Below, piece by piece: positions 1 to 8,485 of a stretch of DNA of 64,000 nt. The position numbers and the translations under genes were made by a program. How positions within the stretch are numbered: the stretch's first letter is position 1; the number at the start of each line of letters is the position of its first letter. The notes under the pieces are model-generated. The model was given only the letters and a program-made list of their open reading frames with translations, searched no databases and was not told the DNA's origin. This DNA is from Streptomyces resistomycificus (GTDB taxonomy: Bacteria; Actinomycetota; Actinomycetes; Streptomycetales; Streptomycetaceae): NCBI RefSeq assembly GCF_001514265.1, contig NZ_KQ948991.1:368684-432683 (forward strand). The letters run 5' to 3'.

Positions 1-245
1 GGAGGCCCGGAGGCCCGGAGGCCCGGAGGCCCGGAGGCCCGGAGGCCCGGAGGCCCGGAGGCCCGGAGGCCCGGAGGCCCGGAGGCCCGGAGGCCCGGAG
101 GCCCGGAGGCCCGGAGGCCCGGAGGCCCGGAGGCCCGGAGGCCCGGAGGCCCGGAGGCCCGGAGGCCCGGAGGCCCGGAGGCGCGGAGGCGCGGAGGCCC
201 GGAGGCGCGGAGGCCCGGAGGCGCGGAGGCGCGGAGGCGCGGAGG
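1..245. repeat. 8-bp tandem repeat array (GGAGGCCC)n
   Basis: The window opens inside an uninterrupted array of the 8-bp unit GGAGGCCC. About 23 copies are identical up to roughly position 184. Some eight further copies alternate GGAGGCCC with GGAGGCGC before the array decays near 245. The left end lies outside the window, so the full copy number is unknown. The unit contains no stop codon in any frame. Because 8 is not a multiple of 3, every forward frame would read the same eight-residue peptide repeat. Positions 246-445 show no convincing gene. Confidence 0.95.
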
Positions 246-445
246 CGGCGGGAGGTGCAGGCGGTCAGGGTGGTCCAGTACGGGGAAGACGTCGCCTCAC
301 AGCCGGGTCCGCATTCCGAGCCCGGCAGGGTGAGGGGGTGCGGCGCGCTGTTGACGACGGTGCAGCGCCCGCGCAGCGCCGTCATGGGAGGCCGTCGGTG
401 CCCCCGTGTGTCGACGGTTCCGGCGGACTCGTAAGAATTCCGCCC

Positions 446-1894
446 GTGCCCCATGCCCTGCCCGTCCCGCCCCAGGACACCGAGACACCGCCGCGCTCCA
501 TACCGACGCCGGTCACGCACCCCCCGCGTGACCGGCGCCTCCAGCCGTCCGGCCGGCGCGACCCGTATCTCCTCGCGGTCGTCCTCCTCGCCGCCTACGC
601 GACCCTCTCCGTCGCCCGCTACCGGCACCTGGCCACCCGCTCGTGGGATCTCGGCATCTTCGAGCAGGCGATCCGCGCCTACGCCCATCTCCGGGCGCCC
701 GTCGTCGACCTGAAGGGCCCGGGGTTCAACATCCTGGGCGACCACTTCAGCCCGGTCACCGCGCTCCTCGCCCCCGCGTACCGGATCTTCCCCTCCCCCG
801 TCACCCTCCTCGTCGCCCAGGCCGCGCTGCTCGCGCTGGCGGCCGTGCCGGTGACCCGCGCGGCCGCCTCCCTGCTCGGCCGCCGCCGGGGTCTCGCTCT
901 CGGCGTCGCGTTCGGCCTGTCCTGGGGGATCCAGCGGGCCGTCGACTTCGACTTCCACGAGATCTGTTTCGCCGTACCGCTGATCGCGTTCAGTCTGGAG
1001 GCGCTGCTGGCCCGCAGCTGGCGGCGGGCGTTGCTGTGGGCGCTGCCCCTGGTCCTGGTCAAGGAGGATCTGGGGCTGACGCTGGCGGCGATCGCCCTGG
1101 TCGTGGCGCTGCGTGCCCGTCGGGTCGCGCCGCGCGCGGCGCTGGGCGCGCTCGCCGTGGCCGCCGTGGGCGTCGCGGCCACCGTGGTCACGCTGACCGT
1201 CGTCATCCCGGCCTTCAACACGGCCGGTGACTACGACTACTGGACCAAGGTCGACAACGGCTTGGCCCTCTTCGACGGCTCCGGCACCAAACTCCGTACG
1301 CTCGCCTGGCTGGCGATCCCCACCAGCGGTCTGCTGGCCCTGCGGTCCCCGCTGATCGCCGTGGCCCTGCCCACTCTCGGCTGGCGCTTCCTCTCCGCCG
1401 ACGACCACTACTGGGGCACCGGCTGGCACTACAGCGCGGTCCTGATGCCGGTCGTCACCCTCGCCCTCGCCGACGCCCTCGGTACCACCCGCTACAGCCC
1501 GCGGCCCTGGCTGCGCTCGTACGCGAACCAGCTGCCCGCCGCCGTGGCGGCCGCCGCGCTCGCGCTCACGACCACCCTCCCCCTGTCGGTGCTGGCCGAG
1601 GCCGAGGTGTACCGAACGCCGGCCCGGGTCACCGCCGTGGACCGCATGCTGGACCGTGTCCCCGACGGCGCGACCGTGGAGGCCGACCTCGGCACGCTCA
1701 GCCGTCTGACCTCCCGCTGCCGGGTCTTCTGGACCGGCAACACGGGTGACGTGACCCCCGACTACATCGCCCTGGACAACTCCGACCGCTCGATCAGGGA
1801 CATCGGGGAGTACGTCCACGGGCTCCACCCGGACGCCTCGTACACGATCGTCGGCGCCACGCACGGGTACGTCGTCCTCCGCCACCGCGACTGA
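446..1894 (+). CDS. DUF2079 polytopic membrane protein
   Basis: This 482-residue protein has about ten hydrophobic segments and the conserved DUF2079 N-terminal block: Arg-rich lead, first helix, then a DLGIFEQ motif followed by GDHFSP. DUF2079 proteins are integral membrane proteins distantly related to GT-C-type glycosyltransferases; no substrate is established. The GTG at 446 is chosen because codons from there on have the strong GC3 bias of the region. The stretch 338-445 stays open and has an alternative GTG at 338, but its codon use is noncoding-like. The frame remains open upstream through the 8-bp repeat array. It ends 35 bp from the convergent lysyl oxidase gene. Confidence 0.8.
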   Translation: MPHALPVPPQDTETPPRSIPTPVTHPPRDRRLQPSGRRDPYLLAVVLLAAYATLSVARYRHLATRSWDLGIFEQAIRAYAHLRAPVVDLKGPGFNILGDHFSPVTALLAPAYRIFPSPVTLLVAQAALLALAAVPVTRAAASLLGRRRGLALGVAFGLSWGIQRAVDFDFHEICFAVPLIAFSLEALLARSWRRALLWALPLVLVKEDLGLTLAAIALVVALRARRVAPRAALGALAVAAVGVAATVVTLTVVIPAFNTAGDYDYWTKVDNGLALFDGSGTKLRTLAWLAIPTSGLLALRSPLIAVALPTLGWRFLSADDHYWGTGWHYSAVLMPVVTLALADALGTTRYSPRPWLRSYANQLPAAVAAAALALTTTLPLSVLAEAEVYRTPARVTAVDRMLDRVPDGATVEADLGTLSRLTSRCRVFWTGNTGDVTPDYIALDNSDRSIRDIGEYVHGLHPDASYTIVGATHGYVVLRHRD

Positions 1895-1929
1895 CGGACG
1901 ACGGAGGACGACGGCCCCGCGCGGCCTCT

Positions 1930-3636
1930 TTACGGGGCGTTGATCAGGTCGTGCGGCGGGACGACCACCGTGCGGGCGCCCGGCTCGCCGCCCAGGATCA
2001 CCTTGCGCAGCGCGATGTTGTTGTCGGTGTTCGTCTCCTGGAGGCGCTTCTCCGGGTTGGCGATCACCTGGATGTAGTACGTGCCGTTCGGCAGGTCGGT
2101 GACGTCGAAGGACTGGCCGGGACGGTACTGGGTGTACGTGTCGCCGGAGCCGACGTCGAGGACCTCACGCACGGAGATCGAGTTCTGCTGACCGCAGGCG
2201 GTCGACAGGTCGGTGTTGCGCGGCTTCCAGTTGGCGTTCTTCACCGTGTAGTCGATGGCGTCCGTGTTGGCCAGGCAGAACGCCTCCTTGCCGCTGCGGA
2301 CCTCCTTGGTCTGGTCCTCGCTCAGCAGCCGGTAGCTGGCGAAGTCGGTGAAGTGCCAGTGCTCGTGGCCGAGGCGCGGGTCCCACTCCATGGTGCCGGT
2401 GGGCGTGTACCCGACCTGCTTGCCGTTCGCGTCGTAGAAGTACTGGTACGCGTCCATCAGGTCCTTGCCGGGGCTGCGGAAGCCGTCCACGACGAGGGGC
2501 GCTGGGCCCGCGTTCCAGACGTTCGCGCTGAAGGCGAGGTACTCCTTGCCCGGTGCGTCGCCGTCCTCGCCGTCGGTGATGGCGATGTCCCAGGCGGGCA
2601 GCGACCGCAGGTCTGGCTTGGGCACGTTCGCCGGGGCGCCGGCCCGGCCGGCGGGCCGCTTGGTGTTGGGCGTCAGCGCGGGCGCGATGCGTGAGCCGTC
2701 GGTGTGGCCGGGTCCGTCGCCCAGGTGGTGGGCTGCGCCGCGGTCCTCCAGCGCGTGCGAGAGGGCGGGGGGTGTGGGCGCGTCGGCGCCGCGGGGGCCG
2801 TAGTGGTGGGAGGCCTGGGCGTCGGTGTGCGCGCCGTGGCCGCCGCCGTGGTGGGCGGAGGAGCCGGACGCCTTGGCCCTGAGGCCTGCCCCGCCCCCGC
2901 CGTGGTTCTCCCGGACCGTCACCTTGATGGTGGGCCGGTCGTCGGGGATGTCGAAGAGGTCGCGGTACCGCTCGGCGACCGAGACCTTGGCCGTGTACTC
3001 GCCCGCCGGCAGGTCCACCGGGCGGTCGTAGTCGATCTGGCTGGAGTTGGCCGCCCAGCCTTCCTCGACACCCCACACCGAGCCCAGCGTCCACGGGTTG
3101 GTGGAACAGCTCTCCGGGTAGTGCGAGGTCGCCGGGGCGTCCGGCCGCAGCCGCCCGGAGGCGTTGTTGGGGCAGAAGGCGCCCTCGGTCTTCGAGACCT
3201 CCTTGCCGGTGGCGTCGGTGAGCGTCACGTTCAGGAAGCCGGTCAGCCCGGCGAAGTCCTTCACCAGCCCGGCGGGCAGGGTCTTCGTCCGGGTACTGGT
3301 CCCGTCACGGAGTATCTGCCGGGCGACCACCGGGTCCTTGTACGACTTCCGGGTCACCTTGAACTCCAGCGGCGCGTCGTCGACCGTGACGTACGTACCG
3401 AGGTCGAGGACGACACCCGAGTCCCACTCGTAGCGGTCCAGCGTCACGGCGTCCGACGCGGCGACCAGCTTCAGCTTCGGCTTCCCGGGGGCCGCCTCCG
3501 CCGCCTCCGCATCCTCACCGGGCACGGCTCCGACGCCCGTGAAGGCGACGGCGAGCGCGGCTCCGGCGGCGAGGGCGGAGCGCTGTAAACGACTACGACT
3601 GCCTCTGCGACCGCCGTGCTGTTCCTGGCTGTTCAT
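1930..3636 (-). CDS. Secreted lysyl oxidase family protein
   Basis: This 568-residue exported protein has a twin-arginine-rich signal region followed by a hydrophobic stretch and Ala-rich cleavage area near residue 45. The C-terminal third contains GHEHWHF at about residues 423-429, matching the His-rich copper-binding motif of the lysyl oxidase family (Pfam PF01186), and several Cys that could form disulfides. A Gly/His-rich linker lies around residues 255-290. Family members oxidise lysine side chains using copper and lysyl tyrosylquinone; activity here is inferred, and whether the cofactor Lys/Tyr pair is intact was not established. The start has a GGGAGA ribosome-binding site. An in-frame GTG at 3837 would give a longer form without signal-peptide logic. 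Confidence 0.82.
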   Translation of the reverse strand: MNSQEQHGGRRGSRSRLQRSALAAGAALAVAFTGVGAVPGEDAEAAEAAPGKPKLKLVAASDAVTLDRYEWDSGVVLDLGTYVTVDDAPLEFKVTRKSYKDPVVARQILRDGTSTRTKTLPAGLVKDFAGLTGFLNVTLTDATGKEVSKTEGAFCPNNASGRLRPDAPATSHYPESCSTNPWTLGSVWGVEEGWAANSSQIDYDRPVDLPAGEYTAKVSVAERYRDLFDIPDDRPTIKVTVRENHGGGGAGLRAKASGSSAHHGGGHGAHTDAQASHHYGPRGADAPTPPALSHALEDRGAAHHLGDGPGHTDGSRIAPALTPNTKRPAGRAGAPANVPKPDLRSLPAWDIAITDGEDGDAPGKEYLAFSANVWNAGPAPLVVDGFRSPGKDLMDAYQYFYDANGKQVGYTPTGTMEWDPRLGHEHWHFTDFASYRLLSEDQTKEVRSGKEAFCLANTDAIDYTVKNANWKPRNTDLSTACGQQNSISVREVLDVGSGDTYTQYRPGQSFDVTDLPNGTYYIQVIANPEKRLQETNTDNNIALRKVILGGEPGARTVVVPPHDLINAP

Positions 3637-3867
3637 CGGTACTTGTCTCCCAGGGGTTCCGGATCGAGTCTGTGAACACCCTGTGAGAGTCGTGAAAACC
3701 GAGCCGGGGTTGTCCGTTGAGCAGAAAACGACCCCGAGTGACGCGAACTCGACGTTCGAGCGCCCAGGCCGCGCACTTCTCCGGCTGACCGGGGCCGTGT
3801 CCACCGGTTCCGAAGTCGTGTGGACTGGGGCGCACACTTATCACCCATTTCGGTGATAATCGGAAGT

Positions 3868-4236
3868 ATGAGTACCGCGACGTTCGTAGTGGCGGCCACG
3901 GGGAGCGACGTGCTCAACGTGATCGCCGCCTTCGCAGGTGGACTGCTCATCGCCGGTGCACTGGTGTGGGCCGTGCGGCTGGGCATCAGGGTGATGGACC
4001 AGGAATCGCCACATCCACGCCCGGACGAGCAGCCCAAGCTGCCGCAGTCCGGCCCGGTCCGTGAGATCCGGGAGGTGCGGGAACCGGACGAGGTGCCGGT
4101 CGCGGCGGGGCGCAAACGGCTCATGCCCTACGAGATCCACCAGTCGGGGACAAGACGGGGAAAGGACCAGCAGCGCAAGCGCTGGCTGCCCGGCTCCAGC
4201 GGCTCCTTCGGCAGCGGCGGCGCCGGCCGCGTGTGA
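3868..4236 (+). CDS. Small single-pass membrane protein, DUF6479-like
   Basis: This 122-residue protein begins with a short extracytoplasmic segment and one transmembrane helix at about residues 14-38. A charged, Pro/Glu/Arg-rich cytoplasmic tail follows, ending in a Gly/Ser-rich stretch. The layout resembles the small Streptomyces proteins grouped as DUF6479; that match is from memory and no function is known. The ATG at 3868 is preferred to the GTG at 3820 because the latter adds 16 residues without coding-like codon use. It is divergent from the lysyl oxidase gene and is followed by a strong hairpin. Confidence 0.7.
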   Translation: MSTATFVVAATGSDVLNVIAAFAGGLLIAGALVWAVRLGIRVMDQESPHPRPDEQPKLPQSGPVREIREVREPDEVPVAAGRKRLMPYEIHQSGTRRGKDQQRKRWLPGSSGSFGSGGAGRV

Positions 4237-4244
4237 GGGCGCGC

Positions 4245-4290
4245 ACCGGCCCGGTCGGCGAGTTCGGGGGAACCCACCGACCGGGCCGGT
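4245..4290. terminator. Bidirectional terminator hairpin
   Basis: A perfect 14-bp stem pairs ACCGGCCCGGTCGG (4245-4258) with its complement at 4277-4290 around an 18-nt loop. It lies between two convergent genes, so it can stop transcription from both. There is no U-tract, which is common for Streptomyces terminators. Confidence 0.8.
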
Positions 4291-4313
4291 CCACGGCTAC
4301 GCGGCTGCCGCGG

Positions 4314-4841
4314 CTACGCGTTGCGGCGTTCCGCGCCGGGCCGGTACACCGCCAGCGCCCAGATCACGAAGAAGTCGATCGCGATCATGACGATCGACCA
4401 GACCGGCGAGTAGGGCAGGAAGAGGAACTGGGCGAGCATGCTCAGCGACGCCAGGAAGATGCCGGTCATCCGGGCCCAGGTGGCGCCCTTGAGGATGCCC
4501 ACGCCGGTGGCGACGGCGAGTGCGCCGAGGCAGATGAGGATGACGCCCCAGCCGGTGAGGTTGATCTTGTAGACGTAGTCGTCGAGGTTGGCCCACACGT
4601 CGTCCTTCGCCATCGCGGAGATGCCCTGGAAGATCGCCAGGACCCCGTTCATCAGCATCAGGACACCCGCGAAGACGACACCGCCGGCGGCCCAGGAGGA
4701 CTCGGTCGGCGAGAGCCCGGAGCCGTAGTCGCCCCGGCCCGTCTGGCGTTGGGTGTCGTCCCAGACCGGCGGCGTCTGCCCGCCTGCCGGCTGCTGCCCG
4801 CCGCCGGTCGGCGGTTGTGTCGCGTGCGGCTGCTGGGTCAT
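4314..4841 (-). CDS. DUF7144-type membrane protein
   Basis: This 175-residue protein has a Gln/Pro/Gly-rich cytoplasmic N-terminus of about 50 residues, then four closely packed transmembrane helices. Between helices 1 and 2 is a short loop containing a W-A-N-L-D-D-Y pattern, and the last helix is followed by a short basic tail. This four-helix topology is that of the actinobacterial DUF7144 family, for which I know no function. The ATG at 4841 is chosen because the longer form from 4910 adds a low-complexity stretch. It converges with the DUF6479-like gene across the hairpin at 4245-4290. Confidence 0.75.
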   Translation of the reverse strand: MTQQPHATQPPTGGGQQPAGGQTPPVWDDTQRQTGRGDYGSGLSPTESSWAAGGVVFAGVLMLMNGVLAIFQGISAMAKDDVWANLDDYVYKINLTGWGVILICLGALAVATGVGILKGATWARMTGIFLASLSMLAQFLFLPYSPVWSIVMIAIDFFVIWALAVYRPGAERRNA

Positions 4842-5037
4842 GCCTGACCCCGTTTCTTCCGGGGCGGGCGGCGCCGTCCGCCGTCCGCCGATGTCGTGTG
4901 GTTCGACCATCGAGCCGAGTCGCGGCCCCCGCCACGGGGCAGGGCCGTCCGGGTGACGCCCGGCGTGCGGGGGCGGCCGGAGAGGCCTTCACTGGAAGAG
5001 CGGAACCTTTCCCGGTTTCCCGGGTCCTGGAGGCGAC

Positions 5038-5580
5038 ATGACCGGTCACCGAGCGCGCCGGACGACGTGCGGGGCGGTGCGGACGGCCTCGGCCGGCGCC
5101 CTGGCCGCCGTGACGGCCCTTGTCGCGCTCACCGGCTGCTCCGGCGACGACAGCCCCTCGGACGCGGTCAGCAAAGCGGCCTCGGCGGCCCGTTCGGTGG
5201 GCGGGGAGGCGAGCGCGGCCGCGTCCTCGCTCGCCGCGCAGGCCTCGGAGGCGTACGCGTCGGCGACCGCTGCGGCGGGCCGGGAGTTCGACGAGGTCAA
5301 GGGAGGTGTCGACGCCAAGGACGACGTGCGGGTGGGCACCCCGGCCACCGAACGCGACGGCCGTACGACGGTCGTCGTCACCGTGGACAACACGGCCGGC
5401 TCGGCGAAGTCCTTCCTCGTGCAGGTCGACTTCACCGACCGGAGCGGCAAGCGGGTCGACGTGGTCCTCGTCACCGTCTCCGGCCTGGCGGCCGGTGACT
5501 CCGGTCAGGCCACGGCCCGCAGCACGCACGACCTGGGCGGCGAGGTGACGGCGAAGGTGGCACGGGCGGTGCGGTACTGA
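5038..5580 (+). CDS. Lipoprotein with FxLYD-like domain
   Basis: This 180-residue protein has a basic N-terminus, a hydrophobic core and a lipobox ending L-T-G-C at about residue 34, so it should be a lipid-anchored surface protein. An Ala/Ser-rich helical linker (about residues 40-85) leads to a compact beta-rich domain. The wording VVVTVDNTAGSAKSFLVQVDF resembles extracellular FxLYD-type domains with a conserved asparagine. A GGAGG site lies 4 nt before the ATG. The next gene follows after 65 bp on the same strand and may be co-transcribed. The function is unknown. Confidence 0.8.
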   Translation: MTGHRARRTTCGAVRTASAGALAAVTALVALTGCSGDDSPSDAVSKAASAARSVGGEASAAASSLAAQASEAYASATAAAGREFDEVKGGVDAKDDVRVGTPATERDGRTTVVVTVDNTAGSAKSFLVQVDFTDRSGKRVDVVLVTVSGLAAGDSGQATARSTHDLGGEVTAKVARAVRY

Positions 5581-5645
5581 TCCGCGGCGGGGTCCGGGAC
5601 CGCGGACCGGCCCGCAGGCGCACACCCCGACGACAGGGCAGGGCG

Positions 5646-6770
5646 ATGAGCGAGACACCGGTGGCCTTCACCGAGCAGGACCACGCGGACCGGATGGTCC
5701 GGGCGGCCCGGGACGCCGTGTCCGCCGGGCTCGCCGGGCTGCTGGTGACACCCGGCCCCGACCTGACCTGGCTGTGCGGCTACCGGCCCGCCGTGCCCAC
5801 CGAGCGCCTCACCCTGCTGGTGCTGGTGCCCGAGTCGGAGCCCCGGCTGCTGGTCCCCGCGCTGGAACGCCCGGACGCCGAGGCGGCCCCCGGGGCGGGC
5901 GCCCTGCGTCTGTCGGAGTGGCGGGACGGGCAGGACCCGTACGCGGCGGCGGCCGGCCTGCTGCGCCCCAACGGTCACTACGGCGTCTCCGACTCCACCC
6001 GGGCGGTGCACCTGCTGGGCCTTCAGGAGGCGCTGCCCATGACCACCTACCGGGCGCTGACCACCGTGCTGCCGATGCTGCGGGCGGTCAAGGACGATCA
6101 CGAGGTGGCGCGGCTCGCGGCGGCGGGGACGGCGGCGGACGCGGCGTACGAGGAGATCCTGTCCGTACGGTTCGCGGGGCGCCGGGAGAGGGACGTGGCG
6201 GCCGACCTGGCCCGTCTGCTGCGCGCGCACGGCCACGGCCAGGTCGACTTCACCGTGGTGGGCTCCGGGCCCAACGGCGCGGACCCGCACCACGAGGCCG
6301 GCGAGCGGGTCATCGAGGACGGCGACATGGTGGTCCTGGACTTCGGCGGCCTGAAGGACGGCTACGGCTCCGACACCACCCGGACCGTGCACGTGGGCGA
6401 GCCCACGGACGAGGAACGCGCGGTGCACGACGTCGTTCGCCAGGCCCAGCAGGCCGCCTTCGAGGCCGTACGGCCCGGTGTGCCCTGTCAGGAGATCGAC
6501 CGGGTGGCCCGCACGGTCGTGGAGGCCGCCGGGTACGGCGCGTACTGCGTCCGGCGCACCGGCCACGGCGTCGGAGTCACCACGCACGAGCCGCCGTACC
6601 TCGTGCGGGGCGAACAGCGGCCGCTCGTGGCCGGGATGTGCTTCTCCATCGAACCGGGCATCTGTCTGCCCGGCCGCTTCGGCGTCCGGATCGAGGACGT
6701 CGTGACCTGCACGGAGACGGGCGGGCGGCGGCTGAACACCACCCCGCACGAGATGGCCGTGGTGAGCTGA
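5646..6770 (+). CDS. M24 family metallopeptidase (Xaa-Pro aminopeptidase type)
   Basis: This 374-residue cytoplasmic protein has the creatinase-like N-terminal domain (to about residue 145) and the pita-bread M24 catalytic domain. All five metal ligands are present: Asp232 in DFGG, Asp243 in SDTTR, His307 in TGHGVG, Glu336 in SIEPG and Glu350 in RIED. The family removes N-terminal residues before proline or cleaves related amide bonds using a dinuclear metal centre; the exact substrate cannot be read from sequence. An AGGGCAGGG ribosome-binding site precedes the ATG. It may be transcribed with the lipoprotein gene upstream. Confidence 0.9.
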   Translation: MSETPVAFTEQDHADRMVRAARDAVSAGLAGLLVTPGPDLTWLCGYRPAVPTERLTLLVLVPESEPRLLVPALERPDAEAAPGAGALRLSEWRDGQDPYAAAAGLLRPNGHYGVSDSTRAVHLLGLQEALPMTTYRALTTVLPMLRAVKDDHEVARLAAAGTAADAAYEEILSVRFAGRRERDVAADLARLLRAHGHGQVDFTVVGSGPNGADPHHEAGERVIEDGDMVVLDFGGLKDGYGSDTTRTVHVGEPTDEERAVHDVVRQAQQAAFEAVRPGVPCQEIDRVARTVVEAAGYGAYCVRRTGHGVGVTTHEPPYLVRGEQRPLVAGMCFSIEPGICLPGRFGVRIEDVVTCTETGGRRLNTTPHEMAVVS

Positions 6771-6792
6771 GCCCGCCGGGAACGCGCAGCGG

Positions 6793-7545
6793 TCAGGCTC
6801 GCGGCAGCGCCCGGCCGGCCACCGTGATCGTGATCTGCTCGCTCATCGCGCTCACCCCGTTCAGGGTCGCCGTCGCCTGGAGGAGGCCGACGCCCGCCGG
6901 AAGGTCGGCGGCGGGAGCGCACGACCAGGTGCCCTCGGCCGTCGTCGTCGTCGCGCAGACCTCGTTCTCCAGGGCGTCCCGCACGGTGACCTGGGCGCCC
7001 GGGTAGGCGGTACCGGACGCCTCCGGCCGGGCCGGCAGCGGCACTCCCGACTCGGGGCGCGTCAGCGTCGGCTCGGGCAGGCCGACGGTCACCTCGCAGG
7101 TGCCCTGCTCCGTCACCGCACCCCGCCCGTCCGTCAGCCGCAGGACGCACCCCGGCAGCCGCGTGCCCGGCACCGCGTCCGGGGCCACCGTCAGCACGAA
7201 GGGGAACGTGCCCTCGGCGGAGGTCGAGGTGAAGGTGTACGTGCCCGTCCCCCCGCCGGCCGCCACCTCCCCGCGATAGCCGCTCGCCGCGAGCGGCACG
7301 CCCGTGACCTCGCTGTCGTCGGGAGCCGTCAGGGTCAGTGCCGACCCGGGCCCCGGCGCCGCGCCCCCGTACCCGGAGACCTCGACGATGCCCGCGCGCC
7401 CCGGGGCGATGGTCGCGGCCCCCCACAACTCCCCGTCGCGGGCGGCGGAAGCGGACGGCGGCCTGGACACGGCCACCGTGCCCGCCACCGCGATAGCCGC
7501 CAGCACTACCCCCGTCGCCTTCCTCGGCCTGCTCATCTTCGCCAC
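6793..7545 (-). CDS. Secreted Ig-like beta-domain protein
   Basis: This 250-residue exported protein has a basic N-terminus, a hydrophobic segment and an Ala-Ser-Ala-Ala cleavage region near residue 34. The mature part appears to be two or three beta-sandwich modules. The last module (about residues 165-245) reads like an Ig/carboxypeptidase-regulatory fold, with a YPGAQVTV strand and a paired Cys in ENEVCATTT and TWSCAP. No catalytic motif is visible. The GTG at 7545 is chosen because GAGGAACG lies at the proper distance; an ATG nine bases downstream is possible. It converges with the M24 peptidase gene (22 bp). Confidence 0.7.
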   Translation of the reverse strand: MAKMSRPRKATGVVLAAIAVAGTVAVSRPPSASAARDGELWGAATIAPGRAGIVEVSGYGGAAPGPGSALTLTAPDDSEVTGVPLAASGYRGEVAAGGGTGTYTFTSTSAEGTFPFVLTVAPDAVPGTRLPGCVLRLTDGRGAVTEQGTCEVTVGLPEPTLTRPESGVPLPARPEASGTAYPGAQVTVRDALENEVCATTTTAEGTWSCAPAADLPAGVGLLQATATLNGVSAMSEQITITVAGRALPRA

Positions 7546-7742
7546 CGTTCCTCACCGGACGTCGTGGACCCGCTGCGTGCGATTCTCGCGGCCGTTTCCG
7601 CAGGTGGCGTGTGCTGTGCGGCCGTATGGGCGAGGGCGGCGCCAGCGGCGGCGAGGACCGGATGAACGCAGGCGCCCTCGCATCCGTACTTCCGTGCGTC
7701 CAACCCGCCGTTCGGCGGGCCCCCGATCGGGCAGGAGGCACG

Positions 7743-8465
7743 GTGCCGCTTTCAAGGAACGCGATGGGAACCCTCTTCGTGGGCGGTGCCCTCACGCTGA
7801 CTATGGGCGCGCTCGCCTATCCCTCGATGCTCGGCCTCGACACCGTTTCCAGTGCGCAGGACCGGATCATCGCGCAGACGCAGTGGGGACCACTGACGGA
7901 GCAGGAGCGGGACTTCGTGGTGAAGGTGCGCGCGGCCGGCCTGTGGGAGTACCCCCTGGGGCAGATCGCCCTGAAGAAGGGGACGACCAAGGAGGTCAGG
8001 ACCGCGGGTGAGCACCTCATCGACGGCCACGCGGCACTGGACGCCAGTTGCCGCAAGATCGCCCCGCTGCTGAACATCACGCTGCCGAACGTGGCCAGCC
8101 CGCAGCAGGTCGCCTTCGTGAACCAGATCGACTCGGCGAGCGGCAACGAGTTCAACTCCAACTTCGCCAACATCCTGCGCACCACACACGGTTCGATCTT
8201 CAACGCGATCGCGAAGATCCGCTCCACCACCAAGAACACGCTGATCCGGCAGCTCGCCGACCAGGCCAACAACACGGTCCTCGACCACATCACGGTCATG
8301 GAGAAGACCGGCCTGGTCAACTTCGACTCGGCCCTCTTCCAGCAGACCACCCCGCCGAAGCTGCCCCAGGACGACCTCACCCCGCCGGCGCCGCAGCCCG
8401 GCGAGCCGATGGTCGTCCTCAGCCCGCCGGCGACCGCGACGGCGACCCCGACGATCACGCCGTGA
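7743..8465 (+). CDS. DUF4142 domain exported protein
   Basis: This 240-residue protein has one hydrophobic segment near the N-terminus (about residues 10-30, signal or anchor) and a central helical DUF4142 domain (about residues 60-190). The domain has the typical pattern of a helix with LGQIALKKG, a VRTAGEHLIDGH stretch and a LIRQLADQANNTVLDHI helix, a ferritin-like fold in known members. The tail is Pro/Thr-rich and low complexity. The GTG at 7743 is supported by AGGAGG six bases upstream; the frame stays open further upstream but without a site. The role of the family is not established. Confidence 0.85.
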   Translation: MPLSRNAMGTLFVGGALTLTMGALAYPSMLGLDTVSSAQDRIIAQTQWGPLTEQERDFVVKVRAAGLWEYPLGQIALKKGTTKEVRTAGEHLIDGHAALDASCRKIAPLLNITLPNVASPQQVAFVNQIDSASGNEFNSNFANILRTTHGSIFNAIAKIRSTTKNTLIRQLADQANNTVLDHITVMEKTGLVNFDSALFQQTTPPKLPQDDLTPPAPQPGEPMVVLSPPATATATPTITP

Positions 8466-8485
8466 GCCCGACGGCGGGGTGACCG

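Noticed and set aside
1..245. Coding repeat of a surface protein
   Set aside because: The 8-bp unit would give an eight-residue Arg/Pro-rich peptide in every forward frame, with no start, no domain and no protein-level selection visible.
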